Made by a program: the position numbers and the translations under genes
Source: Patiria miniata
Lineage: Eukaryota > Echinodermata > Asteroidea > Valvatida > Asterinidae
Reading direction: 5' to 3'
Length of the DNA: 64,000 nt
Assembly (NCBI RefSeq): GCF_015706575.1
Contig: NW_024037076.1
Span: forward strand, 21,146,898-21,210,897
Notes under the pieces: generated by a model
Told to the model about the DNA's origin: nothing
Databases searched by the model: none
The model's input: only the letters and a program-made list of their open reading frames with translations
Shown: piece by piece, positions 1-12,600 of the stretch
How the letters are laid out: the number at the start of each line of letters is the position of its first letter
Numbering within the stretch: the first letter of the stretch is position 1

Positions 1-774
1 GTGTACACATACATGTATAAAAGTGTTGCTTCAAATTGTTGTTGCATCATGAAAATGACATTTGATAAAATGTCTAGTCTGAGATGTATCAATTAGCACC
101 TGCATGTACAGAAGGTGAACCCTATGGTCCAACATTGGACATTTTAAACCCATTTAGATTGGTCCAAGTGAAAAATAAAGTGCTCTCTCAAAGTTTGTAC
201 AGTGTACTAGAGAACATTCTAAATTATTCAAGGAATTTTACATTTTGGACAATATGACATACATGTAGTTGCATTTTGTCTGAGCATGTCTGTGTCTAAT
301 ACCTTCCTCTGCAGGCATACTTCACACAGTTTTTAACTTAGCCATGAACTCTGAGAACACATCCACATTGCCTAGGATAACTTTCATAGGGATAGGACAT
401 AAAGGCTGCCATCATAGAAAATGTTGCAACTAGGAAGCCTACATGTACTTTATAACAAGAACACAGTTCTCTGATGGATCATTTTAGGCACAATTTTTTT
501 GTCTGAAAGAGGATCGGAAATAAACTTGTGCTCTTGTAGGTTGGTTAGTAATCAGAATTAAAGTTACATTGTACTTATATGGACTTTCACAGTTGAGTAG
601 CATTGCCCACAATGTGAAATTGGTGTATCAAAACAAAGCAAGTTAATAGCTTCGTGGATACTTTAAAAACACCCACCCTAAATCCAACATTGCAAAAAAA
701 AGGGGATTTATCTTATTAAAATACATGTGGGATATAACCTGAGAATTGATGTAGCATGTCTAAATCATTTACTG
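1..774. other. AT-rich stretch without a recognisable gene
   Basis: No open frame with a recognisable protein, no tRNA-like boxes and no clear inverted repeat was seen here. The base composition resembles the other intergenic parts of the window. It may belong to a gene or repeat that begins outside the window. Confidence 0.5.
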
Positions 775-1844
775 TTTAACCCTAACGTACCTGATTCCAT
801 CAAAATCCACCCCCCTGTTTCGGGGGATTTCGGCGGATTCAGGATACCTCCATATTGCACAAACTGGGGGATTTTGATGGATTCAGGATTGTAAGCCTAG
901 GGGAGCTGCAGGATTTTGATGGATTCAGGATACCTCCATATTGAGCTGTTGGGGGACTTTGGTGGATTCAGGATCTCCACAGAATAACTCTTTGGCTATG
1001 TTTGTGGTCGAGTAAATACTGCTTGTAGCCCTGCCAGGTCTGTCACATGCTGTACAAAAATGTATGTACCGGGCGGTTGGGAGCTTGTGACTGCGGCTTA
1101 TTACTATTAGGCCTCAGCATGTAAACAATGGATTATGTACATAACCCATCCAGACAAAGCAATGCTGGGGTCGGACAATGGCTCATTGAAATAGCCCTTC
1201 CAGACAATGCAAACATCATAGTATAGGATTTAAAAGTTTGCATGGTGGAAAGATACTAAGACAAGATAAGTTTACGGTAGCACCATGTGAATAAATCCGG
1301 TTCTTTTCAGAACCACACATACTTTTCAGAACCACACATATTCAGAACCACACATACTAAAAAATGAGAGATTTATTCACATGGTGCTACTGCAAACTTA
1401 TCTTGTCTTAGCATCATAGTATACACAATTACCCACAACCCAAGTTGAAAGGAAAAACAACCCACATCATATCCACCAGCAGTTGAACCATGCATTGGTG
1501 TATTTTGATGGATCCCATGCAACAACACACATCACAGTTTTCATGCAAGCATAGTATCCTGAATCCGTCAAAATCCACCAGAAATTTAGGTGATGGATTT
1601 TGAAGACTCTATGCAAAAAACATGCTGTTTTTTTTTTTATGCCACCATGGTATCCTGAATCCGCCAGAATCCAGCGCGAGTTTTGCTGGTGGACTTTGGC
1701 GGATTCAGGATACCTCCAGTATCTTTTAATACTGGGGGATTCTGATGGACTCAGGATACCAGCATTTTTTGCGTGACAAAATTGGTGGATTTCGGCGGAT
1801 TCAGGATACTTTCTAGTAAAAGAGCCCCAGGAGTTAGGGTTAAA
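775..1844. repeat. Inverted-repeat element filled with GGATTCAGGATA motifs
   Basis: The stretch starts with TTTAACCCTAAC (775-786) and ends with its exact reverse complement (1833-1844). Between these lie about ten copies, in both orientations, of a motif close to TTTTGATGGATTCAGGATA; forward copies cluster at 820-975 and 1690-1810, reverse copies at 790, 1555 and 1650. No protein is encoded and no target-site duplication is visible. A non-autonomous DNA element that grew by internal repeat amplification is likely, but the family is unknown. A 156-bp hairpin is nested inside. Confidence 0.5.
1256..1411. repeat. Nested hairpin MITE with a stem-loop core
   Basis: About 43 bp at the left (CTAAGACAAGATAAGTTTAC at its outer end) recur as a near-perfect reverse complement at the right end. 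The centre holds three tandem copies of TTCAGAACCACACATA. The first copy forms the hairpin GGTTCT-TTTC-AGAACC (1299-1314). A short foldback MITE is the simplest reading; no clear target-site duplication was found. Confidence 0.55.
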
Positions 1845-1962
1845 GATGTACCGTTTGTGCTCTTCATCAAGTTTAATTTTTTTTTCCTAACAAATTCTAA
1901 TCTTTGAGTGTTTCACTTTAAAGAAAAAACTGCATTTGTCTGATTTGTGTGTTTGTAATGTA

Positions 1963-2878
1963 ACGTCTCAAAAGTCGGAACGTTCCCGTTCCAAATGGAA
2001 CGTTCCTTTTAGGAACACTGTGCGTTCCCATAAGCCATCAGGAATGCACTGTGTTCCCAGCATGTTCCCAACTGGAACAGGCCTTTCTCGAAGTAAGCGT
2101 GCACGCTCATTGACCATTGTTATACCACGGTAATAGTTTGTGATTTTTAATTGGTTGAGAACCGAGCAGGTGATGTGCCACAAACACGCATGTACTGTGT
2201 CAGGGGCGTATACCCGTGGTACATGAGTGCTGTACCCCACGGGGTACATTACCTTGATTGTCCCCACTGTTGAACGTGTTGTTTCCACCGCCTTGTATAA
2301 TAGAAATAACCCGGGTAAGAGGCTTCAGACAGCGCGCACACGCATGTCGAATAAACGCGCGCGCATTATGTCAGATGGACGCACACAGACCATGGTCGCA
2401 GCTGTGATTGGTGGGCAGGGATTAAAGGATTGGTCTATTCTCGGAAAATGTAAATTAATTTGCGTTCCCGTGCAATGAAAAAAAAAAATGTGCGAATATT
2501 CATGGTCCAATAATCGCGTATCTTTTCAAAATAATACTTCCGCAACTGGAGGAAACCCACAATTTCAGATGGTTGCAATCTAGGCTATTACCGTGGTACA
2601 TGTGTAACAAAACAATAGTTGCCTGCCGTGATAGGGGTCCATGGGTTTTGTACACCCTCGGGTGCAAATGGCACCCTCGGATTCGCCTCGGGGGCCATTT
2701 GCACCCTCGGGTGTACAAAACACCATGGACCTCATCACAACAGCCAACAATTGTATAATGTTCCCACGCAGGATCACCTGGTGTTCCCGGGCTGTTTCCA
2801 GTGGGAACAACACGTTTCCAATTGGAACAGGTGATGTTCCCCGTTGGAACGTTCCAAGCGTTCCGACTTTTGAGATGT
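1963..2878. repeat. Inverted-repeat DNA element (about 0.9 kb)
   Basis: The ends are inverted copies: ACGTCTCAAAAGTCGGAACG at the left (1963) matches the reverse complement of the right end at 2859-2878 with one mismatch. Both sub-terminal zones are rich in GGAACGTTCC-like and GTTCCCA motifs. An internal near-palindrome at 2638-2728 (CACCCTCGGGTG units) could fold into a long hairpin. The short open frames overlap on both strands and look like by-products of the palindromes. This is probably a non-autonomous DNA transposon; the superfamily is uncertain. Confidence 0.5.
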
Positions 2879-3609
2879 TCCCTAACCCTCTGAAAAAGGG
2901 CTTTTATTCTGGGTTGTCTTTGTACGCGAACAGATCTGCACTGATAGTAGACCGGTTCTTGGTCAACACATAATCTATTACTAATGAAACCAATCAACTA
3001 CTTGAAAACCAAGTTATTGTTGGGCTGGAAATAATTTGAAATTAATAAAGTACAATGTACTTATTACACAACTAAACGTGGGCCAATGTTTTTGGTCAAT
3101 GTTTTATTCAAAAGTGAATTCTTTTAGAACATGTAAGTCAGAAATCACATGAACACAATAGGTAAAACTATTTAACTTTCTTTGTGTTGCTGAAGCCTGA
3201 ATCTCTTGAATGAAGCCTGAATTTCGCTCTTGTTAACAGTTTGCTGAGGTTTCTGCATCAACATGGTTTTTACAAGTCTCTTGCAAGACATCCATGGCAT
3301 AACATATAATTGAACAAATAAAAAAACACAAATGCAAATTGATATAAATTGAAATTTAACTGTAATAGTGAAAATGATAGGACATATTGAAATATTGAAA
3401 ATGTCATAATTTTTATGCACAAAGATCTATTTAAGATGCCCTTGATAAATATACATTTGTAAATGATAAAAAAAGAAACATGTCCATGGACATATTTAAC
3501 ATTTTACTAATTATAGTTTTTAAATCCATACAAACAGGCTCCACTATTAGAAATAGGGAAATCCCCTATCTGCATACATACAATCACTGTCTGGGAACTC
3601 CCTGTAGAC

Positions 3610-6600
3610 TCAGCCTGTTTGTCCAAAATTGTTGGTGAAGTCTTTGAAGTGTTTGAGTTCATCTGCTGTGACAGTCCGGTGACAAGACTGTAATGCTAAG
3701 ATGAAATCCCCTAGGCTGACATCTCGGGGCTTGACTCTCTCCGATGGCAGCTCACTCATTGTTGATTTGATGCAGCCTGGGGTATCCTTGTCACATGGTG
3801 TGTACTTGCCATCTGAAAAAGAACATTCTGCAATTACTTCACACACAGTGTATGAAGGGAGATGTACTTATGCCGACCCCATTTCAATCCAACTACAATC
3901 TCATCAAAAGAATTGTCATATTCTTTGTCATGGGATACTACAGTAAGATCTCTCATTATACAGTAAATAAGCGATATATATCAACCAGCTGAACAATCCT
4001 TGTGGGCCCAGAAGTATACAATTATTTGTTTGTATCACTTTATCATTCCTTTTTGATAACAGTATTGACTAGAGCTGTGCATGGGACCCGGGTACCCGAC
4101 CGCTGATGTCGGGAACCGATTCCAGATGTAGGGGATCGGGTACCCGTATTAACCAACTTAAATTACTCAGTAAATTCTCAGACAATGACAAAGAAAGGTT
4201 TTGAATGTCATTTGTGGGGAATTTTCAAACTGAAAACCAGGCTATGTGGAAAAACAAAACAGATGTCACGAAAGTTGCAGTTTTCACCCTATTAAGCTCA
4301 CAGTGACTGTACACACATGAATTGCTGCATTGACACATCGACGTGAAAGTATTATTGTGCAGACCTTTATGAACAAAATGAACAGAACATGCCAAGATTT
4401 GAATTTTGGTGTCGGGTTTCCTTAACAGGTACCCGGATACCCATTTTTTTTTACAATCAGGTACATGTATCCGGTTCCCATACTACCCATAAATGCACAC
4501 ACGGCCCTAGTATTGACTAATCAAACTGATGGTTTAATTTTGTGTTGACTGGTTAATATCATTTGTCTTGACAATGGAAGTGGCAAAAAGCAAGCCTTCA
4601 CTCAATTTTTTTCCAGACTATTGGTCTGGACATTCATGTCACAGCGTACATCCATCTTTGTGTTCTTCCAACTCTTTGTGAGAGTTTCGGAAATAGTTCT
4701 CTTTGATTAATCGAAATATACTGGTTTTCCAAAGTGGCTTGGAGTAAATACCATACGTTACAAACAAAGCTTTATCAAAAATTTCACAATTGAATTTGTT
4801 TTATGTATCAAATGAGGACAACTACTATGAGATTGTGAGTCAACCATCTAAAAAAAAGGTGATATATAAGAAAAGTCTGCCTCAAGCTGGTAGGACCACA
4901 TCAAGTGTGTGTTTGCCCACAGCCTTCTTTACAATTAAATAGTTGAGAATGTTTTTACAAGCCCTTAGATGGAATGCCAGTACAGTCCTACTTGGAGAGA
5001 GGTACATAGGGGCTAGCCTGAGCAGAGTTTATATTGAAAGCATCCTTATTTGACCGGCTAATGGTGATCTTGTTTGATGCCACATGTATCATAAGAAGCA
5101 TCTCAATGCTTGGTGGATGCAAAAGGAGGCTATCTAGAATGACGTGCACATTATATTGTAAGAGTTCCCACTGGCTTTGTAACATCACACATACAAAGCC
5201 AATGGGAATTCTAACAAGTAAGGTATGTCACGCCATTCAAGAATGGTGTGCGAATGTTGAATTCACCAAATTGAACATTCGATAATCTGATAAACCATGC
5301 TTGCAAATAAATTTCGCAGGGTGGCACAGCTGGCAAAAGTAGGCGATTAAGAGTGCATATTAGGCACAACTTCATTGAGGGCGCTCTTTCAATGTGATCT
5401 TGCCTTAGCATGAGGTACATGGAAAAGGAGGCCAATGGGCTACCTCGTGCATGCTGCGTGCAGTGACATCTAGAGCGAAACTTCAAGTGAGTGTTGTGTG
5501 TGATCGTGGTTTTTGTTTTTAAGAAACCCGAAAAAAATGGAATTTCCAATTTTAAGAAAACGGAATTTTGATTTTAGAAAACGGCAAACTTCGGACTTTA
5601 CCCAAATGTCGGTTCAGAAAGTTCGGCAAGTATTTGTTGATAGCGCTAGGAATGCTAATGCTTGCAATGAAAAGGCAAAATTAAAGTGCACGGATGATTG
5701 CATTTACCGTGTTGACAAGTCATTGCATTCATCTTCATTATTTGCAGTGTTCTAGCAAGGCATACAAAAGGATATCGGGCCAATACGCTTTGAAAAAATC
5801 GTACGCGCCTTGCGATTTTCTCAATGAAAAGCCTGCTCTTTACATTGATCCAGCGTGGTCAGTATCTCTGGCCCTGCTGCGCCGTGTTCCAGCGTGACGT
5901 AGTATGTTTGGACCAAACTAATGGCGGTGAAGGGTGTGCTTTCCTCGGCAAAATTCACCAGCATTTTCAGTTTTTCTCACCGTATCAGAATTTAAAAAAA
6001 TACTTCTTATGGAGTCTGAAACATTTCTTATGTTCGGAATAAGTTCGTAATTTTTGCAATATATTTTTTTTCGTAAAGAATGAATACGAAAAACGATGTA
6101 AACTCCCAAAATTAATGGATCCGTCCACAATATGAATATTCATGGCAGTCGCGAATCGAAAAGTTATTATTTTTACGGTAGCCATTTGTCAGCTTGTTGC
6201 TTAAAATAATTACAATTTCATAAGTTTGGCACAGTAAAAGGACCTGTTTGTTCTTGGAACAAAACTATTCAGCAATTATTGCCACAAGACAAGTTTTTAG
6301 TGCTCATCAGGGCATGCTCGGACGGGACGGATATCGTTGGGAAAAGCCGTCAGCACATGTGGGAACATTTTATGGCGATCGTGTAGCGTAGGGCCCCTGT
6401 TTTGTTTTGATCAAATTAGAGTCAAAAATGTTTTTTATTGCTAAAATAATCACCTTTATAATCAAAAGCAGACTTCTCCATTCTAATGACACCCGTTTTG
6501 CAATTTTGAACAGCTTTGTAGCGGCAAGTTGTGAAATTTAATTTGGGTTTAATCATAGTTGGTATTTCAAAGTGTTTTCTAAACTTTAATTTATGATCAA

Positions 6601-9600
6601 GCATACCTTTGATTGGAAATAAGTTTGTTGCGGTAAAACTGTGCGTACGTTAATTGTTCCCGTACTTTCGTAATAGCGCCCTCTTGTGATATGGTGCATT
6701 TTGTAAGGTCAAAGTGTAAATTCTTCATGATTCCGATGATTCGTAAACAATGAACGTGTACCAAATTTATCTCCCCAAATAAATGTAAAATTATCAGGTT
6801 TTCTAAGTCCCAAATGTTGTAGTTTCGGATCCAACACAATCGGTAAGCCTTGTTGATTTATTCATGGTTATAATTTATCGTATTCTGAGTGATTTAGTAA
6901 GATTATTTGTAGCTTTTCAAAGTGAAGATTTATATGTTTTGGGGGTGTTTACTTACACGTACAGGGATAATGTACGCACTATGTCAAGTGAAGGCTCAAG
7001 CTCAATCGCATATATATTTGACTAATTAATCTAATGGTTTATTATGTTTTTCTGTAATTGTTAATACTAAAGTTAAGTATTGTAATTTGTGTAATTACAG
7101 TGAACCACCACCACCACCACCATAAGAACCAAATACAGCAGCAATAAAGTACTACTGCCTCGGGGTGCGTTCAGAAAGGGACCGAATACTTCGAATAAAA
7201 ACACTTGTGTAGCAAATGACGTTTGCAAGGCTACATAAAAGTTCACGATTTTGATGTGAATATTGCCAGCAAGGTTTCCGAAGACAGGGTAAAGTTAACT
7301 TACCTTATTCAGTTCTGTAGAGGAAAGGCTCGAGAGAGTATAGAGAATTGCGTGCTGATGGAGGAGAAAGCCGGGTATAAGTTGGCGAAGGAAATTCTTC
7401 GTGATCAGTTTGGACAGCCACACGTCATCACCCAATCTCTCATCAATAAAGTCACCGATAGACAACCGATCAGTCCAAATGATGGTGCTGGACTGTGGGA
7501 GCTTGCTCGTCAGATGAGGAAATGCCAGGTGACTCTGTCGCAGATTGGGTACTCAGCAGACATGAACAGCTCCGACCGTCTCCTCAAGGTACAACGATTG
7601 TTGCCGATACATCTTCAATCCGAGTGGGCTAAACGAGCTCAGATCATGATCCAGGGTAACATGGAGCCTAACTTCTCACACTTGACTGACTTCATCGAGC
7701 AAAAGGCGAAGATAGCAAGTAACATGTTTGGCCAGAATATTGGGACAAATATTCGAGCAGACAAGACATCACATCCCAGCTTCAAGAGTAAACCAGCTAA
7801 GGTTACCACGCTTGCTACTCAAGGCTCTAATGCGGTAGGAGAGACAACAAATGGACGAGGTCGTCCTCAGCGAGGAAACTATGTGCCGAAATGTCGCTGC
7901 TGTTCCCAATCACATACGTTGAAGGAATGCAGAGAATTCCAGCAAAGGTCTTATGACGATAGGCTGAAGTTCGTCCGAAGCAACAAGTTATGCGACAACT
8001 GTTTCCGACCTGGGCACATGGCTAAAGGTTGTATGCTGAAATCAACATGTGAAGTCAGTAGCTGTACATGGAGGCATCATACGCTGTTACATCCTCCGCA
8101 CAGAGATGATAGAGGTTCAAAAGGTGAAGGTGCCAATTATCCAAGTTCCAGTTCTGCATCTGGGGCTGGGGACAAGAATCAGAGTCACACTACAAGCAAG
8201 CCAGAGAGCAGACAGCATGGAAGTGTAAACGCAACTGCAGCTTCCATGAACAGAGTGTGCCTAAGAGTTGTCCCAGTCAGAGTGCAGGGAAAGGACAAAG
8301 AAGTTCAGACATGGGCACTGCTTGATGGAGGGAGTGATACGTCACTGTGCGATAGAAGGTTGCTAGATCAACTAGGCCTTCAAGGCATAGAAAGGAACAT
8401 CACCCTCGCTACCGTCAATGACGAGCACAGTGAGAAAACTGGAGTTGAAGTTAGCCTCACAGTAAAGGACTTGGAGGGACGTCAGAGTGTTGACCTTCCC
8501 AAGGTGTGGACTGTTGACAAGTTACCGATCACAGACAGAAGTTTCCCAAGAGAAGAAGACGTTAGCCAGTGGCCACACTTACAGGGAATAAACTTTCCTA
8601 TGATCAGTGAGCGTCAGGTGATGTTACTGATCGGGGGAGACACTCCAGAAGTCTTCTGGGTCCTTGAAGAGCGACGTGGCAAGAGAAAGGAGCCATATGC
8701 TGTACGATCTCTCTTGGGATGGACTTTGCTGGGACCTACAGCCACTACCGAGAAGCAGTTCAGTTTCAACGTAAATCACGTTTTGCTTGAAGATGACTTG
8801 CTGCTACGAACAGTTGAGAAATTCTGGGAAACGGACTTCGGCGGCAAGATGGCTGATGGTGAAGTTGCTGACTCGGTGGAAGACAAACGAGCTAGGACCA
8901 TCATGACAGAAACTGTAACAAAGGTTGACGGTCACTACCAGGTTGGTTTGCCATGGCGTTACCAGAGTCGATGTTTGCCTGACAATCGCCCTCTTGCAGA
9001 GTCAAGATTACAATCATTGAAGAGGCGATTTCAAAGAGACCCCAGCTTGTATGAGAAATATAAGAAGACTCTTGATGTCTACTTCATGAAAGGTTATGCC
9101 AGAGAGATATCTTCATCAAGCCCCCAGGGTGTCAGGCCTGAGACTACCACTGATGAGCAGATTGCCAAAGGTGTAGAAACCGCAATAACAGGACAGACAG
9201 TGTGGTACTTACCTCACCACCCAGTGCTGCATCCACAAAAGCCAGGCAAACTTAGAGTAGTATACGACTGTGCTGCCAAGTACAAGGGTGTATCGTTGAA
9301 CGACCAGCTGCTTCAGGGACCTGATTTTGCAAATAATCTAGTCGGAGTACTGACGAGATTTAGAGAAGAGCCTGTTGCACTGGTAGCTGACGTTGAAGCA
9401 ATGTTTCACCAGGTTAAGGTGCCTGATAATGACAGCGATGCCCTGAGATTTCTCTGGTGGCCCAATGGAGATTATTCCAAGGAGCCGACAGATCATAAGA
9501 TGCTGGTGCACCTGTTCGGTGCGACATCATCACCCAGCTGTGCCGGATTTTGTCTCAGAAAGACAGCTGAAGACAACCGAGAGAACTTCGACAAGGAAAC

Positions 9601-12600
9601 CGTCACCACAGTTCTGGAAAATTTCTATGTAGATGATTGTCTTGTGTCAACGAAGACAGAGAGTGAAGCCATCAGATTAGCCAGTCAGCTTATCCAGTTA
9701 TTAGCCAAAGGAGGATTCAGGTTGACCAAATGGGTATGTAACAGTCGTGATGTATTGGTGACCATTCCTGCTGAAGAGAGAGCTCCATCGGTTGTTAAGT
9801 TGGATTTTGATCATCTGCCAGTGGAGCGTACCTTAGGCGTGAGATGGGATGTTGAGGCTGACAAGTTTGGGTTCGAAGCAGCTGTGAAATGCAAGCCCGC
9901 AACAAGGAGGGGTATCTTGTCAACTGTAAGTTCATTGTATGACCCCTTGGGTTTCCTCGCACCATTTATCCTGCCAGTTAAAATTCTTCTTCAGGATCTC
10001 TGTCGTCAGGGGCGTGGCTGGGATGAAAAGGTCGAGGAATGCGAGATGATGAGGTGGAAGCGATGGCTGGATGACCTACCAAGGCTGACGTGCGTTACCA
10101 TTGATAGATGTCTCCAACCAAGGGAATTCAGCGACATAGTTGCCTTTCAGCTTCACCATTTTTCTGACGCGTCAGAGCGAGGTTATGCCGCTGTGTCGTA
10201 CTTGCGTGTTGTTGATGTGCATGGAAAGATCCACTGCGCATTTGTCATGGGAAAGGCCCGATTGTGTCCAGTGAAACAGGTCACCATTCCTCGACTAGAG
10301 TTGTCAGCTGCATTTTTGGCGGTGAGGTTGAATCAGCTGATCCAAAGAGAGATTAGACTGCCTATCATGGAGACAGTGTATTGGACAGACTCCACGTCAG
10401 TTCTTCAGTACATCCAGAATGAGAGTCGCAGATTTCACACATTTGTTGCGAATCGCGTTTCAAGGATACAGAGTGGATCTGACCCATCCCAATGGCGGTA
10501 CGTGGACACAGCCAGTAACCCGGCTGATGATGGCTCACGAGGATTGACTGCAGACGCCATGATCAAGAACCAACGATGGCTGAACGGACCTGATTTCCTG
10601 TTGAAGGAAGAACAACACTGGCCACTCCCACCTGTTGTAATCAAGGGGCCCTACCCAGATGTACTACCCGATACTCTGCCGAGTGATCCCGAGGTGAAGA
10701 AAGTTGTCCAGTCTTACTCCATAGTTGAGAAGGATTGTGTACAGGAGTTCCTGAGTAGATACTCATCCTGGAGTCAAATGAAGCGTGGAGTTGCCTGGTT
10801 GCTGAGATATAGAGACTACCTCTATGCTCGTGCCAAGGGAAGACGGGATGCCAGCGAATTCTGTTGTAGGAGACTGTCTTTGTCAGAGCTGCAGAGAGCA
10901 GAGAGAGAAGTCGTCAAATACACCCAGCGTCAGTCGTTCCGTAAGGAGATTGCTGTACTTGAGGCTCATGCAGATGACGACAGAATAACCACCAAGAAGA
11001 GTAAGAAAGTTCCAAATGCGCTCCACAAATTGAGCCCCATTTTGGTGGATGGAATTCTCCGTGTAGGTGGACGCCTTGAGAATGCACCAATCCAACATGA
11101 CATCAAGCATCCGATTATCCTGCCGAGCGATCACCAGGTGACGAGGCTGCTGATCGAACATCATCATCTCAAGGTTGGTCATTCAGGGGCAGGTATGACA
11201 TGGACGTCACTAAGAGAGAGATTTTGGATACTGAAGGGAGGATCTACAGTGAGGCGAGTGATTGGAAAGTGTTTCCGTTGCAAGAAAAGAAATGCACCCC
11301 TTTGTCAACAGCTGATGGGTGAGCTGCCAGCAGATAGAGTCACTCCAGAGAAGCCCCCCTTTACGTACGTGGGCGTGGATTACTTCGGTCCACTTTACGT
11401 AAAACAAGGACGCAGCCATGTCAAGAGATACGGATGTGTCTTCACGTGTCTTACAATGAGGGCCATACATATAGAAATTGCTCACTCACTCGACACAGAC
11501 GCCTTCATAAACGCTTTGCGGCGGTTCATCAGCAGGAGAGGTACACCAGAAAAGATCAGGAGCGACAATGGTACCAACTTCACGGGTGGAGAGCGCGAGT
11601 TGCGGGAGAGTATTGCATCACTGAACGAGCAGAAGATTAGAGACTATCTTCATCAACGAGGAATTGAGTGGCAATTCAACCCACCAACGGCAAGTCATAT
11701 GGGAGGAGTCTGGGAGCGGATGATACGCTCTATTCGAAAAATCCTCAAGAATCTCCTTCAAGAACAGGTGGTATGTGATGAGGTGCTACTTACCGTGATG
11801 GCTGAAGTGGAGGCTATCTTAAACGCGAGACCGCTCACACAGCTCAGCTTGGACCCCCGTGACGATGAGCCATTGACTCCAAACCATCTACTTCTGATGA
11901 GACCAAGCTCCAATGCTCCACCAGGGGTATTTGTGAAGGAAGATGGGTATGGGCGGCGCAGATGGCGTCAAGCGCAATTCTTGGCAGACCAGTTTTGGAG
12001 GCGATGGAAGAGGGAATACCTACCACTTTTGCAGCAGCGTCAGAAATGGACCCAGCCAAGACGAGACCTGGAGGTGAATGACCTTGTGTTGGTTGCTGCT
12101 GACAACGAGCCCCGTGGACAGTGGCCTCTCGGCAGAGTGATGCAAGTCTACCCAGATAGGGAGGGACGAGTTCGCCAGGTCGAGGTGAGAGTAGGCACTA
12201 AGTACCTCAGGCGCCCCATTGCCAAGCTTTGCTTCTTGGAAAGAGCTAACAGCATGTGAAGTTTCATCAGTCAATGAACATTTGTGATTGAACTCTGGCC
12301 AAGTGAACATTCGTGATTTGTTAATGATCAAAGAAGTTGACTCTGAATGTGATTCATGTTTTTCGAAATCACAATCATTTGGAAATTGTAGTGCATTTAA
12401 TTAATCCCTGATGCTTTGAAGTGTGCCGCTTAAAGGTGTAGAAAAATGAACAGATCGAGTCAGTTCATGGGGCTGGGGATGTAGCGGCAAGTTGTGAAAT
12501 TTAATTTGGGTTTAATCATAGTTGGTATTTCAAAGTGTTTTCTAAACTTTAATTTATGATCACGCATACCTTTGATTGGAAATAAGTTTGTTGCGGTAAA

